Below are positions 23,002 through 33,472 of a stretch of 64,000 bases of DNA, in pieces. Every line of letters starts with the position of its first letter. Within the stretch, counting starts at the first letter, position 1. Origin of the DNA: Acheta domesticus (Eukaryota > Arthropoda > Insecta > Orthoptera > Gryllidae); NCBI GenBank assembly GCA_031308135.1, contig JAHLJT010009436.1, positions 118,484,678-118,548,677 on the forward strand. Direction: 5' to 3'. Made by a program: the position numbers and the translations under genes. A model generated the notes under the pieces. That model was not told where the DNA came from. It ran no database searches and was given only the letters and a program-made list of their open reading frames with translations.

Positions 23002-23460
23002 CTACAGTCGCTCCGATAAGAAATTAATGATTTCATCTTTCTTCAACATGATTTCATCACCACGACACGACGGCAGGTCAGAGTACTCTTTAATTTTAAC
23101 TAGAAGAAACCCACTTTGGCTAATTGGGCTTTTAAAGATCCGTAAAATAAATGGACCTCGCTTTAGTTGGTGTTGGTGATGTTTTGGGCAACTTCGCAGC
23201 ACTGCCGATCATGCGTTCCAGTTAAGGGTCACAACTAAAGCCTTTAATATTGTTGCTTTGCAAAGAAACAGTTTCCTTGCATGTGACGAAAGCGCAGATT
23301 TAATAACGCTCATTGACACATTGTGAACATTTTTATCAGAGGTCGTGAAGATCATTGCTGCTGTTACTAAAGAAGTAATGGAGATGCCTAAATACTTGAA
23401 TTCAAAGCCTGCAAATCGAAAAGTTCTGTGTTTTAAATGCGTATCTCCGTATATTTGCAT
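23002..23460 (-). pseudogene. Possible remnant of a LINE RT C-terminal region
   Basis: The frame at 23209-23460 contains FEFKYLGISITS, like the FKYLG..IT thumb segment of many LINE reverse transcriptases, followed by an amphipathic KSALSSHARKLFLCKATILK stretch. The preceding minus-strand frame (23002-23202) has no clear motif. Catalytic parts are absent. It could also be chance similarity. Confidence 0.3.
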
Positions 23461-23624
23461 TCAGCAGCAGATCGAGGAATGGTCGGCAAGCAGCGCGCCA
23501 GCGGTCAGTAGCGGAACTTTTAGCTATAACAAGGAGGTTGTCAAAGCGCCGAGGCTTTTAAAGCATACTAGCGGGCTATCGTATAATGCAGTGAAACTCT
23601 TTGGGATGATTTTGAATTCCTGAA

Positions 23625-24770
23625 TTTACTAGAAAAAAATCCTTAAAGCTAAACGTCACTAATTTTTATATTAAAGGGGTGTTGATCCCGGCAGGGCACG
23701 TGAGCTAGAAGCACAATGTTCTCACTCGACTTGGATGGAAGGGATTTTAACTTTTGACTAATAACCTTCCGCGGGCCACAATTAATGCCACCAAGGGCCT
23801 CATGCGGCTCACGGGCCGCCAGTGGAAGAACCCTCTAATAGAGTTCCTCAAGGTGAACGGAAATTGGCGTTTGTGGCGTGGTAATTAAGACAAGGCAAAG
23901 GGTGCTGCTCAAAGCGATATTAATAACGAGATGGGAAAGAAAGTTGTTGTCTACTCGCGATCAAGGTCGTATGTGAAAATACATTCAGGCTTTAGGGTTG
24001 TGGGTCTCGGTGTTGTGGGAATGGAACGAGAAGAAGAGAGCCAAGAACTGTTTATGCAAATGAGGCGGAAACAAGTAGTTGATGCATACCCAGGAAAGTG
24101 TGCAGCAAAGAGGAAATCTGCAACGAGGATAGTGATTGTTGTACAAGTTGGTTAAAGGAGAAGACCTAAGTAGCAGCAGAGAAGAGGTGATGCAGCTGAA
24201 ATGAGCGGTGAGTAGTAGGAGGCAGTGTTGAGTATACCGTTGCGTCTTTAAGATCACCATCTCTGCGCAGAAGAGCTCATATAAACGTCGTTTACTTACT
24301 TTTACGGTGTTAATTACTACTGGTGCCGTCGGAAACGTGAGCACAATGAACTGTCGTAATAGGATCATTGCAAAACTTCGGACATTTTCAGGGTACAAAG
24401 ATCCCAGCATTGACTAATCCTTGTGAATGCAAAATCAGTTATTATTTTCATCACTAATGTTACGTAAAATAATTTATAATTTTATTCGTCTTTGGTTAGT
24501 GACAAAGAAATGCTGCTCTCCAGGACACCTCTAATGAGTTTCACAAATATTATTAGTTCGAGGGTTTTATGAAAAAAACGTAGAGGACCTTCAACACAGT
24601 ATACTTTCTCGTGTTACTGGTAACGGTTATGTAATATTCAAGTATTGATTTGCATAATGATTTAGATACCTTTCATGTCATGTTAAATACCGAGTACATT
24701 GTGTTGCATTATAACAAAAGACATTTTTTCAACGAACAAAACTTTGCTGCATAAGCCTCGTCAACTTCGA
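23625..24770. other. Intergenic, no gene supported
   Basis: A GC-rich fragment at 23760-23850 (GCGGCTCACGGGCCGCCAGT) resembles the ends of some hAT-derived repeats, but no partner end or duplication was found. Open frames around 23930-24410 on both strands overlap each other and show no motif. Confidence 0.35.
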
Positions 24771-24774
24771 TGCG

Positions 24775-24930
24775 AACCAACCACCGTTTGTTTTACATCG
24801 GCCTCTGCCTCCGACTTAACCACAGGCTTATAGCATCTAAGCAGTTGTAGATGAAGATTCGAACCCACCCAGTCATGTGTACACCCTGGCCAGGAATGTA
24901 CAATGACTAATCACGGCTAAACCAACATCT
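24775..24930 (-). mobile_element. Possible degenerate tRNA-derived SINE
   Basis: On the minus strand GGGTTCGAATCT is a good Pol III B box, and a weak A-box-like GGTTTAGCCGTGATT lies about 60 bp upstream. No tail or duplication is evident. Confidence 0.35.
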
Positions 24931-25029
24931 GGCATTCAAGAATGGAACATCTTGCTTTAGGAAGTCTACGTTTACTGAAGAACTAAAATTCACAAAGTGT
25001 TGCAAAATAAGCAAAATTGAGTTGACCAG

Positions 25030-25480
25030 AAATTAGCGTATGGTATATCATACGCTGGGCATTGGTGGGATGAGAAAATGTAATTTGGGAGTTTCTAAAA
25101 ATGCGTCATTTTGGAAACTTTTACACTCATTAATCTGTCTGAATCATTAAATTCATTTAGATTATTTGTTTACAAATGCATTAAAATAAATTTGCATGGT
25201 ACTATTAACGACTTACGAGATATTGAAAATACATGTGTAATTTATGAACAAATAAATGTAATAAAAATGGGGCTAACGTGATATAATTTAGTGCATTTTT
25301 GCTCCAATCACACAACACGTTTAAAGAAAAAAAATTGAGTTGATTTGAGAAAACATTATAAAAAACGAGCCGTTTCAAATTCACATGGAAGGGAAGCGGC
25401 CACAGTGATCAAGGAATATTCATTTTTGAGAAAATCTTATGGATGGTTTTAGGCACAAGTGACCATAGACGGAGCAATGC
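25030..25480 (-). mobile_element. Diverged Helentron-like fragment
   Basis: Short blocks such as GAGAAAATC and GGAATATTCATTTTTGAGAA match internal units of the family, but both ends are missing. Confidence 0.4.
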
Positions 25481-25905
25481 ACAGTAGGTCAGAACGCCGT
25501 TTTTGATTAAAGCACTTTCGTTATCTCAAATACCTTATTTTCGCAAACATCTCGACTTTATATTTTTGCTGCAGTGCAATACTTCGTCTTCAGAGTAACT
25601 CAGAATACATGTTAAAACTTGTAGAACATGACAGGGGGTAGAAGATGATAATGTTTGACAGTGTACATGTGATGGAAATTCTCATAAAGAAGTGGCTCAT
25701 TTGACATTCTCATAAAGAAGTGACATTTGCCACAAATAGGTGTGCAACCGATATTGCACTGGTGTACGCAGGTACTAGAAATATTTTTGTTTCCGAGTGT
25801 GTGCCTGCCGATTACTATTGTACGTTAGTTGCCTACCAATCTGGAGCAAATGTCATTCCTGTAACTACATTTATATGGGATTACCCAGTTCTGTTTCATC
25901 AGTAA

Positions 25906-27512
25906 CTAGTGGTGCTACAGAATGGCACAGGCTTTCCCGTATTAGTTTTCTATTTCCTTGGGTCTTCGCTAGCTATTCGGAATTGCCACATACTCTTTCT
26001 TGCCAAGCTGTCATCTATCACCGCCAAAAGTACATTTTTTGTCATTTTCTTAATTTTTCGGTTTCCTATTGGTAGAACGGAAATATTAATTTTAAAATAT
26101 TAAAGAACACAAAAACCTAGTCATAAATGGCAATTTTCTTTTAAAAATCATGTGCCGTTTAAGAGAAAATGGCGTTTTAGCGCTACTAAAAGTGCAAAAT
26201 TTGAAGCTCATTTTCACCGAAAATTTTTGAGTTTTCAAAATACTTTATTTGAAGTTATTTGAAGCACTTACACTCACAAATATAAAAATCTTTACAAATT
26301 GCTGGTAATGTGCATATTAAAGATGTGAGAGATCTATCAAAAAAATTACCATTGTGTAATTTTTAAAAAAACAAAAAAACTGAAAATAAACTTTACGCTA
26401 TACTAAAGAGTGTAATTAGCACTATCCGTTACAAAAGTTTCAAGAAAAAAATTGCAGCCATATACGAGAAAATGGCGTTTGAGCATTTCTGAAAATGCCG
26501 AAATTTGAGCTACTTTTCACAGAAAACGGTTGTGTTTTCGAGAAACTTTACTTGACATTATTTAAAGCATATATACTCGTAAATATAATAATGTGAAAAA
26601 AATCGCCGATAGTGTAAATATTAACGACGTGAGAGACAAGTAAAAAAATTTACGTTTTTCTAATTTTTGAAAAAATCAACCGATAGACCAATATGGCTTT
26701 TATGTCATTGATAGATTACATCTATCACTATCCCTACCAAAAGTTTTAAGAAAAAATTTGAAGCCGTTTTTGAGAAAATCTTGGTTTTGTAATTTTTTAA
26801 AATTGCACATATTGCACGAAAACTACTAAAATTTAAAAAAACATTTACATGATCTTTATTAAAGAACTCAATATGAAGAACAAATTTTATTTGAAGAAAA
26901 AATCTCTATCTTCAATTTTGTAGTTGGAGAAAGACGCCGAAAAAAAATTCCAATTTTCACAATTTTCGAAAATTCAGAGCTGTACGTGAAAATCGGACCT
27001 ATGCCATGTTAAAAAGTGTATTTTCCTCTATTCATACAAGAAATTTAAAGAAAAAATTTGGAGCCGTTTTTGAGCAAATTTTGAAAATGCCCCGGGGGCT
27101 TCATAGTAAAGTACCCCCAAATTTTGAAGAATCTTTTTCAAAATCTCAAAGCTTCGACTAGAACCAGATCGACCGGGGAATATCCATTTTGGAAGAAATC
27201 ATAGGTATGATTTAGGCGCTAGCAATGTTCACAGACGGACAGACGGACGGACGGACGGACAGATTGACGTTTTCCTTTCAATTGGGTTTTCGGTATCAAG
27301 GACCTAGAAAACAGGGTTTCTGGCTACACCACGTGTTAGGGGATTTTTTTTCTTAATTTAGCAAGTGGTTTTATCCACTTATTCGTTTTCACGGCCCGGT
27401 AATGAATTTTTTTCCGTAGAAAATTGGCCATTTTTTCGCAAAGCATTACATAACTTTCCCTATACTACGTATATCACTCCGTGTATACGTACGTATACGG
27501 GAAAGTAAAAAG
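25906..27512 (-). mobile_element. Complete Helentron-like (HINE-type) non-autonomous element
   Basis: Best-preserved copy, read on the minus strand. The 5' end is CTTTTTACTTTCCCGTATAC (27512), followed by the palindrome GTATACGTACGTATAC and a GGGAAAGT return arm. The 3' end is ATACGGGAAAG, a GTGC..GCAC hairpin, then CTAG abutting a T (25906). The inverted pair ACTTTCCCGTAT near both ends, a 3' hairpin, CTAG terminus and central tandem repeats match what is known of Helentron-associated elements (DINE-1 and HINEs). The interior has four diverged units about 303 bp long. No protein is encoded. Helitron-type origin is inferred. Confidence 0.6.
26153..27300 (-). repeat. Four diverged ~303-bp tandem units inside the element
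   Basis: The landmark GCCGTTTTTGAGAAAAT (or a variant) recurs at 26153, 26457, 26763 and 27063, spacings of 304, 306 and 300 bp. Downstream of each, further blocks recur in the same order: GAAATTTGAGCTACTTTTCA, GAAACTTTATTTGA, ACTCGTAAATATAATA, ATGTAAATATTAACGA, GTGAGAGA. The last unit is most diverged and ends in a GACGGACGGACGG tract. Confidence 0.8.
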
Positions 27513-28041
27513 TGAATTAGAAATTGTCCTACATGTTTGTAACATTTTTTCTTAGACAACCTGTACGCTACATATTCGAGAATAGTGATGAAAGTGACAG
27601 TGAGAATAGTGATAGAAACTAATAATGCTGCTGTGAGGTAAACGTACAACTCGTTAACTTTGCAACTGTTAAGTGAAATGTTAGTTAATATAATGAAAAT
27701 TTCAGCTGTATTATGCTGTAGCCTCTAGTATTTCAGCTATCATATGCAAATATCTCTGAACGTCTTTAAACACAGTATACCATATTTTCTAAAATCCACT
27801 GTATAAAATTAACTGTTTTTGCCTCCATGATCAACAATGTTCCAACGTGGTTACTAAAGCGTCAATTTTTCAAAAGTTGCTTTAGATTTAAAAGCATCAT
27901 TTATCGCTCTTAAGAACAGAAACATTTCTATGTTTCAAGGGGATTCATAAGAGATTACTTGTAAAATTTGTATCTACAAACGCATGAAATTATGAAATAC
28001 GCCAATAATGCAAGTATTAATCACGTGCAAAATATGTATAA
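27513..28041. other. Spacer between two Helentron-like copies
   Basis: AT-rich sequence with no ORF or motif I recognise. The minus-strand open frame at 27446-27649 starts inside the repeat terminus and is not supported. Confidence 0.4.
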
Positions 28042-29275
28042 CTAGTGGTGGTACAGAATGGTATAGACTTTCCCGCAGTAGTTTCTGTTTCGTTCCGTCT
28101 CGGCTAGCTATTCGGACTTGCCAATACTCTTCACAGCTGCCATCTGTAGACGTCCAAACTACATTTTTTTTGACATTTTATTAATTTTTTCGGTTTCCTA
28201 ATATAACAAAAATACTATTTTAAGAATATTAACAAAATAGTTAAACCTTGTTCTAAATGGCAATTTTTGTTGAAAAATTGGAGTCTTTTAAAAAAAATGG
28301 GGTTTAAAGCGCTGCTGTAAATGCGAATTTTTTTTTCACAGAAATTTTTTGAGTTTTCGAAAAACTTCATTTAAAGTCATTTGAAGCACTTACACTCACA
28401 AATTCAATAGTGTTTACAAATTGCTGGAAATACGTATTTGAAAGGTAGGAGAGAACTTTCAAAAAAATTGCATGAGTAATTTTTTTTAAAACAAAAAATT
28501 CTCCAAAATGAACTTTACGCCATACTAAAGAGTGCAATTGGCACTAACCATTTGAAAAGTTTGAACAAAAAATTTGAAGCCATTTTTGAGAAAATGGCGT
28601 TTGAGCGTTTCTGAAAATACGGAATTTTGAGCTAGTTTTCACAGAAAACTTCAATTTTCGAGAAACACTATTTAAAATTATTTAAAGCACGTGTACTCAT
28701 TAATATAATAATGTGAACAAATCGCCGCTAATGTAAATATTAACGATGTGAGAGACAAGTTAAAAAATTACATTTTTTTACAAACAACAATTGCTCGAAA
28801 ATTACTAAATTTTTCAAAAAAATGTACTTGACGATAATGAAAGGAATCACTTTGGAGAACACATTTTATTTGAAGGAAAAATCTCTACCTTCTATTTTGT
28901 TGTTGTGAGATGTCTGCAATTTTGGAAAATTCAGAGTTAACCGTGAAAATCCGACCTTTGTCACCTTTACAAGTTTATTCTACCCTATTCTTAAAAGAAG
29001 TTTTTTAAAAATTGGAGCTGTTATCGAGAAAATTTTGAAAATGTCCAGGGTGCTTCATGTAAAGTACGCCCAAATGTCATAGAATCTTTTCCAAAATTTC
29101 AAAGCTTCGACTCAAGCCAGATGGACAGGTGTTTCTTCAATTTGAAGAAAATATTACGTATGGTTTCGGCGCTAGTGGTGGTTACAGACAGACGGACAGA
29201 TTGAAGGATGGACAGACAGACGGACGTTTTGCTTTCAATTAGTTTTTCGGTATTAAGGACCTTCAAACATGACAA
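28042..29275 (-). mobile_element. Helentron-like repeat, 5' truncated
   Basis: The minus-strand 3' terminus CACTAG followed by T is at 28042. The internal units are recognisable (GAGAAAATGGCGTTTGAGCG at about 28586; ATGTAAATATTAACGATGTG). The copy reaches the GACAGACGGACAG tract and the GGTATTAAGGACC block, then ends without the conserved 5' terminus. Confidence 0.6.
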
Positions 29276-29284
29276 CTATTTAGC

Positions 29285-29760
29285 AACTGGATTTGTCCAC
29301 TCGGCTTGAGTCGAAGCTTTGCGATTTTGAAAAAGATTCTAAAATATTTGGGGGTATCTTACATGAAGTCCCATGGACATTTTGAAAATTTTCTCAAAAA
29401 CGGCCCCAATGCTTTCTTTAAATTTCTTGTAAGAATAGAGCAAAATACACAAAATACACAAGGCATAGGTCCGAAGTTCACGGTTAACTCTGAATTTTCG
29501 AAACTTGCAAAATGTTGAATTTTTTGCGGCCTCTTCCTACAATTACAAAATTAAAGATCGGTTTTGTTTCCTTCAAATAAAATTTGTTTTCCATGGTGAG
29601 TTCTTTTATTAAGGCCATGTAGAATTTTCAGTGGTTTTCGCGCAATTTAATGTGAAATATGTGCAATTTTAAAAAATACAAAAACAAGCTTTTCTCAAAA
29701 ACGGCTCCAATTTTTTTCTTTTTGAGTTTGAGGCAGTCATTTTTTGAAATATTTCAATCA
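29285..29760 (+). mobile_element. Helentron-like fragment in the opposite orientation
   Basis: Contains AGTCGAAGCTTTG, TTGGGGGTA, TTTCTCAAAAACGGC and related blocks in the order of the 36956 copy. Both element ends are missing. It directly abuts the 28042-29275 copy tail to tail. Confidence 0.55.
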
Positions 29761-30268
29761 TATCTTTCAAATCTTGATACGTTGAATAAAAAACGTGACT
29801 AGTCCAGAAAATAAGTGGTGCATGAATGAAACGCTGACGGACGAGGCATTTTGAAATAATAGTATAATAATCGCATTTTGAAATGAGTTCGCCACGTACA
29901 ATCTGAATACATTTACCTTTAGTTCTAATTCAAGGAAACTTACAAGTAGGCTATGTACTCTTTGGATCACTCTCAGTACGTGAGGCAGTAGCCATTAGAT
30001 TCATGTCGCCCCATTGTTTTATCTATACAGTTGTTTACATGGCCATGACTTCTTTGCGGTACGCATACGGCAAAGTCTAGTTTAAACAATGAAGATAATT
30101 AAGTTTCTGTGCATGAGAGCTGAATTGCATGAAATGTATGTAAAGGTTATGATATGTAAATACGTAAATCCTACATAAGAAAACCTCGAACTCTCAATCA
30201 TTTTAATAACGTAAATATTCAAATATTGTAAATGTAATTACAAATGTAAACATTGAAATAGGGCTTTA
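29761..30268. other. Intergenic, nothing recognised
   Basis: AT-rich sequence with no motif or ORF that I can support. Confidence 0.4.
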
Positions 30269-30269
30269 G

Positions 30270-30494
30270 TCGGTCCCGTGGCCGAGATCGCTAAAGCTGT
30301 TGTGCTGTAGTGATCTTGGACCGTGGGGTCGCGGGTTCGAGTTCCGCCTCGGGCATGGTTGTATGTGTTCGTCCTTTCACCCCCTATCATCACCATATCG
30401 TTTCATCCTCATACCATAGCGTTACACCCAATAGTGGTCGCAAATGGCCTGGTAGTTGATGCGACCTTAAATAACAAAAAACAAAACAAAAAAA
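30270..30494 (+). mobile_element. tRNA-derived SINE, full length
   Basis: The tRNA-like head has a Pol III A box (GTGGCCGAGATCGCTAAAG, from about 30278) and B box (GGTTCGAGTTC, 30334-30344). A ~130-bp unrelated body follows, with a 3' A-rich tail (AACAAAAAACAAAACAAAAA). No ORF. Transcription by RNA polymerase III and mobilisation by a LINE are inferred from the architecture. No target duplication was identified. It is a different family from the SINEs in the GST introns. Confidence 0.75.
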
Positions 30495-30499
30495 CGTAG

Positions 30500-31200
30500 A
30501 GAGGTGAACGCTTTTTAATATGAAACTTTTCGAGAAATTATCAGTCATTTTGAGAAAAAAAATGGTTTGAACGTCTTTATATTAAACCGTGAAATATTTC
30601 TACCACAATGTAAATATTAACGAAGAGAGAGAGAGAGGGAGGGAGGGAGAGAGAGAAAGGGAGGGAGAGAGAGAGAAATAGAGATAGAGATACTACTTTT
30701 AAAAATCAATATGTGTAATTTTTGAAAAATCGAAATCTACTCATACTTTCAAATTATCTACATGATATTCCTTTACAATCTAATAGTGAAGAACAATTCA
30801 GAGCAACTCTCTAAATTCAATAATGTAGTTGTTGCTTCAAAATATCTAAACTTTTCAATTTTCGAAAATTGAGAAGTTTGAATAAGAATCGGATCTGTGT
30901 CATTTTTATAAGTATTTTGCTGTATTCTAGCAAAAATAAATAAAATATTGGAGCAACTTTCAAGAAAATGGTGAAAATGTCGCAGGTACTTCTTGTAATT
31001 CCCCGAAATTAAAAGTACCCCAAAACATAAAAGATTCGTTTAAAAATGGTAGGAGCTCACGCTCAGTCAAATCAATAATGGAATATTTATTTTGATCAGA
31101 ATCATGTATGATTTAGTTGAACAGGCGGACGAACAGTCGGACGGACGGAGAAGTGGACGGTTGGACAGGCAAGTGTACGAGTTATACCTAATATCTAAAA
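30500..31200 (-). mobile_element. Very diverged Helentron-like fragment with (GA)n tract
   Basis: ATGTAAATATTAACGA, GGAGCAACTTTCAAGAAAAT and a CGGACGGACGG tract appear in family order, but divergence is high. A GA/GGGA low-complexity tract occupies about 30622-30690. Confidence 0.4.
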
Positions 31201-31580
31201 TGTCAACGATACTTTTTATGACACTTGTATGAAATATCCAACAGATCTTTATTCTTATAAACAATAAGAACTTAAGACTAATAGGTACTTTAATTTAAAC
31301 AATTAAAAGAAATTCTACTGTCGAAACGTGGAAATATGGACGAATATGCAATACTTTTTTGTGTTTATTGTATGACATTTGTACAAATGTCATAAAATTA
31401 CACTTATACTTGTTTAATGTGTAAGATTTGTATAAAATATCCAAGAGATCTTCATTCTTATAAACAGTAAAAACTAAAGACTAGTAGGTAATTTAATTTC
31501 AACAATTAAAAGAAAACCGTCTACTGTCGAAACATAGATATATGGACGCATGTGTTTGGATTTATTGTAAAATAATTAAA
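31200..31580. repeat. Imperfect direct repeat of ~180 bp
   Basis: Two blocks, from about 31210 and about 31390, share TATCCAA.AGATCTT.ATTCTTATAAACA, CAATTAAAAGAAA and CTGTCGAAAC in the same order. This is an old local duplication. No coding potential is seen. Confidence 0.5.
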
Positions 31581-31953
31581 TCTAGAGAATTTTCATTCCA
31601 TCACGAAGAAAATCACAGGTATTGATGTCAGTGTCGGTACACAAGATAAGGACAAAACTCACTTTCCGAAGAAGGAAACATCTGAGTCGACCTTCATGTC
31701 GGACGAACCTGGAGATCCCAAATCGCTGAGTTCCGGGGCAGAGAGCATCGAACTGTCTCTCTGTACTTTGCCATCCTCCGGCCGGAACATAGCAGCGAAG
31801 CGAAAAAGCGACGAAATACTTGATGCAATTCCTAGGTCGTCGGCTAACTACGGATTCCAATGCTCCCGTAGCCTTGGCGGCCGCTATCTGAGGTTGTCGT
31901 GGCAGGCAGAAGGATATCAAGTGATAAGGGCTCATGCTCACAAATATCGATAG
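31580..31953 (+). CDS. Possible coding exon, unrecognised
   Basis: A GC-richer island with one long plus-strand frame open from about 31568 to the stop at 31953. It reads through GIDVSVGTQDKDKTHFPKK, MSDEPGDPKSLSSGAESIEL and RNIAAKRKSDEILDAIPRSS. An AATCACAG acceptor-like site lies at about 31610-31617. Composition is polar and charged, as in a linker region. I do not recognise a family. The complementary strand is also open over 119 codons, which weakens the case. It may be an exon, an exon-derived pseudogene or chance. Confidence 0.3.
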
Positions 31954-32236
31954 CTGTGATGCAAAATTCGCATAGTCATAAAAACGCAGGTAAATCGAAA
32001 CAAAAGCTGAAAATATTTATTTCTAATGCTAACTAGTTGATACCAAAAAAGAACTTCGGAATCAAATTATTAAAATTGTGAATTTTTATTAGTAAAACAT
32101 ATTTCAGAGGTGCCGTGTTCCTTGCATTTAAAATAATAACGGACGACGTACTTACGTATTCAAAAATCTTTACCCAAATGATAGTCCGGTCCTTCAAAAT
32201 ATTGCTAAGCTGTCGATCAAGAATGTGGCAAGGTAT

Positions 32237-32253
32237 CGTCTACGCCGTAGACG
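32237..32253. repeat. 17-bp palindrome beside a long hairpin
   Basis: CGTCTACG-C-CGTAGACG, perfect 8-bp arms. It shares CCGTAGAC with the apex of the large hairpin 60 bp away. Confidence 0.7.
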
Positions 32254-32260
32254 ATTTATT

Positions 32261-32379
32261 AATTAAAATTATTCAATGCTGGCGTGCATAATTTTCATCA
32301 TATTGAAAAATACCGTAGACTCTACGATATTTTTCAATATGATGAAAATTATATACGCCAGCATTGAATAATTTAAATT
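32261..32379. repeat. Near-perfect 119-bp inverted repeat (59-bp arms)
   Basis: The left arm (32261-32319) and right arm (32321-32379) pair over 59 bp with about four mismatches and one unpaired central base (32320). Landmarks are ATTCAATGCTGGCGT on the left and ACGCCAGCATTGAAT on the right, with apex CGTAGA-C-TCTACG. RNA from either strand would form a long stable hairpin. It could be a fold-back element, a small-RNA hairpin locus or a palindromic duplication. No promoter evidence is visible. Confidence 0.85.
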
Positions 32380-33472
32380 AACAAATTCGAATATTATACT
32401 ACATGTTAAAAACGTTCAATTAAAAATCCATAAATGATCATAAAAGAAATTGTAAATATGGACAGTAAATTTGGATAAAAATCAGTTATAGTTTCATTTA
32501 TACAACAATCTGAATATGTCGCTCTGAAATATAAGACCATATGAATCTAAAGATGGTTAATATTTTATGTGTATTACCTGAAACTAAAGCTTTAGTCTGA
32601 TGTTTAGAATAATGGAATTGCTTTAACTTTGAGCTTAGTAACTTTGTAAGAGCAATTTTCAACTTACTACTCTAATTATCTTATGGGGCGTCAATCAGTC
32701 AATCCTCTTATTAGATGATAAGAGAGTTATCTACATTAAAATTTGCTCAAGGAAAACTGTTCTCTTGAAAAGATACCTTGTTCACGTTGCTCTGATATAT
32801 CGTGGAGATCATTTAATATTAAGACATTCAGAAGCGATGTCTGTCCTAAATATGAAATTGTGATAGAATTACCCACATAAACGCCTTGAAACGAAAGGTT
32901 TCCAAATATAAAGTGTATGCAATTATCAAATCTCTGTAACAAAGCGTAACCTTTTCAATTCGAAATCAAGGTTTCTGGTAACTCAGAAGAAAATCTTGAA
33001 TTATTAAACTGCGAGGAAGAAAATTTCAGAAACAACTGCATTTAATACCACTTAATTATACCGTAATACCTGAACACCAGGAATGTCAACGGCAAGGTAA
33101 CTAACTCACTGGAGTTAAAGGTCACTAATTCCAGAACAAATGGAGCGAGATTTACAAGAAATGGTTGTATTTGTACAAATTGTTCCGATGTGGCTGTACA
33201 TTGCTGGATACCTGGCCCACGACAGTCTTTTTGAGAAGTCAGTTGACTGTTTTTGCCCTAAATTTAGCCACACTGATTCTCATTTCTCCTACTATTAAAG
33301 CAAAGAAACGACCCATTAAAATTAAATAATACATCAATCAGCTTTCAAATTGTCAATTCAGAGTAAAGTTAAACGTTTTGATTCGAAAGTATCTTGAATT
33401 TTTAATATATTTACATAAGAGTGCAATATTTTCATTAACTTCCTACGTTCAGTTTAGGTTTATCAGTAAAAG
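32380..33472. other. Intergenic, no feature recognised
   Basis: About 1.1 kb of AT-rich sequence. Short open frames show no motif. Confidence 0.4.

Noticed and set aside
23931..24410. Overlapping frames of 74 and 141 codons on opposite strands
   Set aside because: No recognisable motif; the minus frame is a Leu/Ser-rich run that looks like chance in low-stop sequence.
26153..27300. CRISPR-like or other functional array
   Set aside because: Units are ~303 bp without spacer structure, and the genome is eukaryotic; they are diverged tandem repeats.
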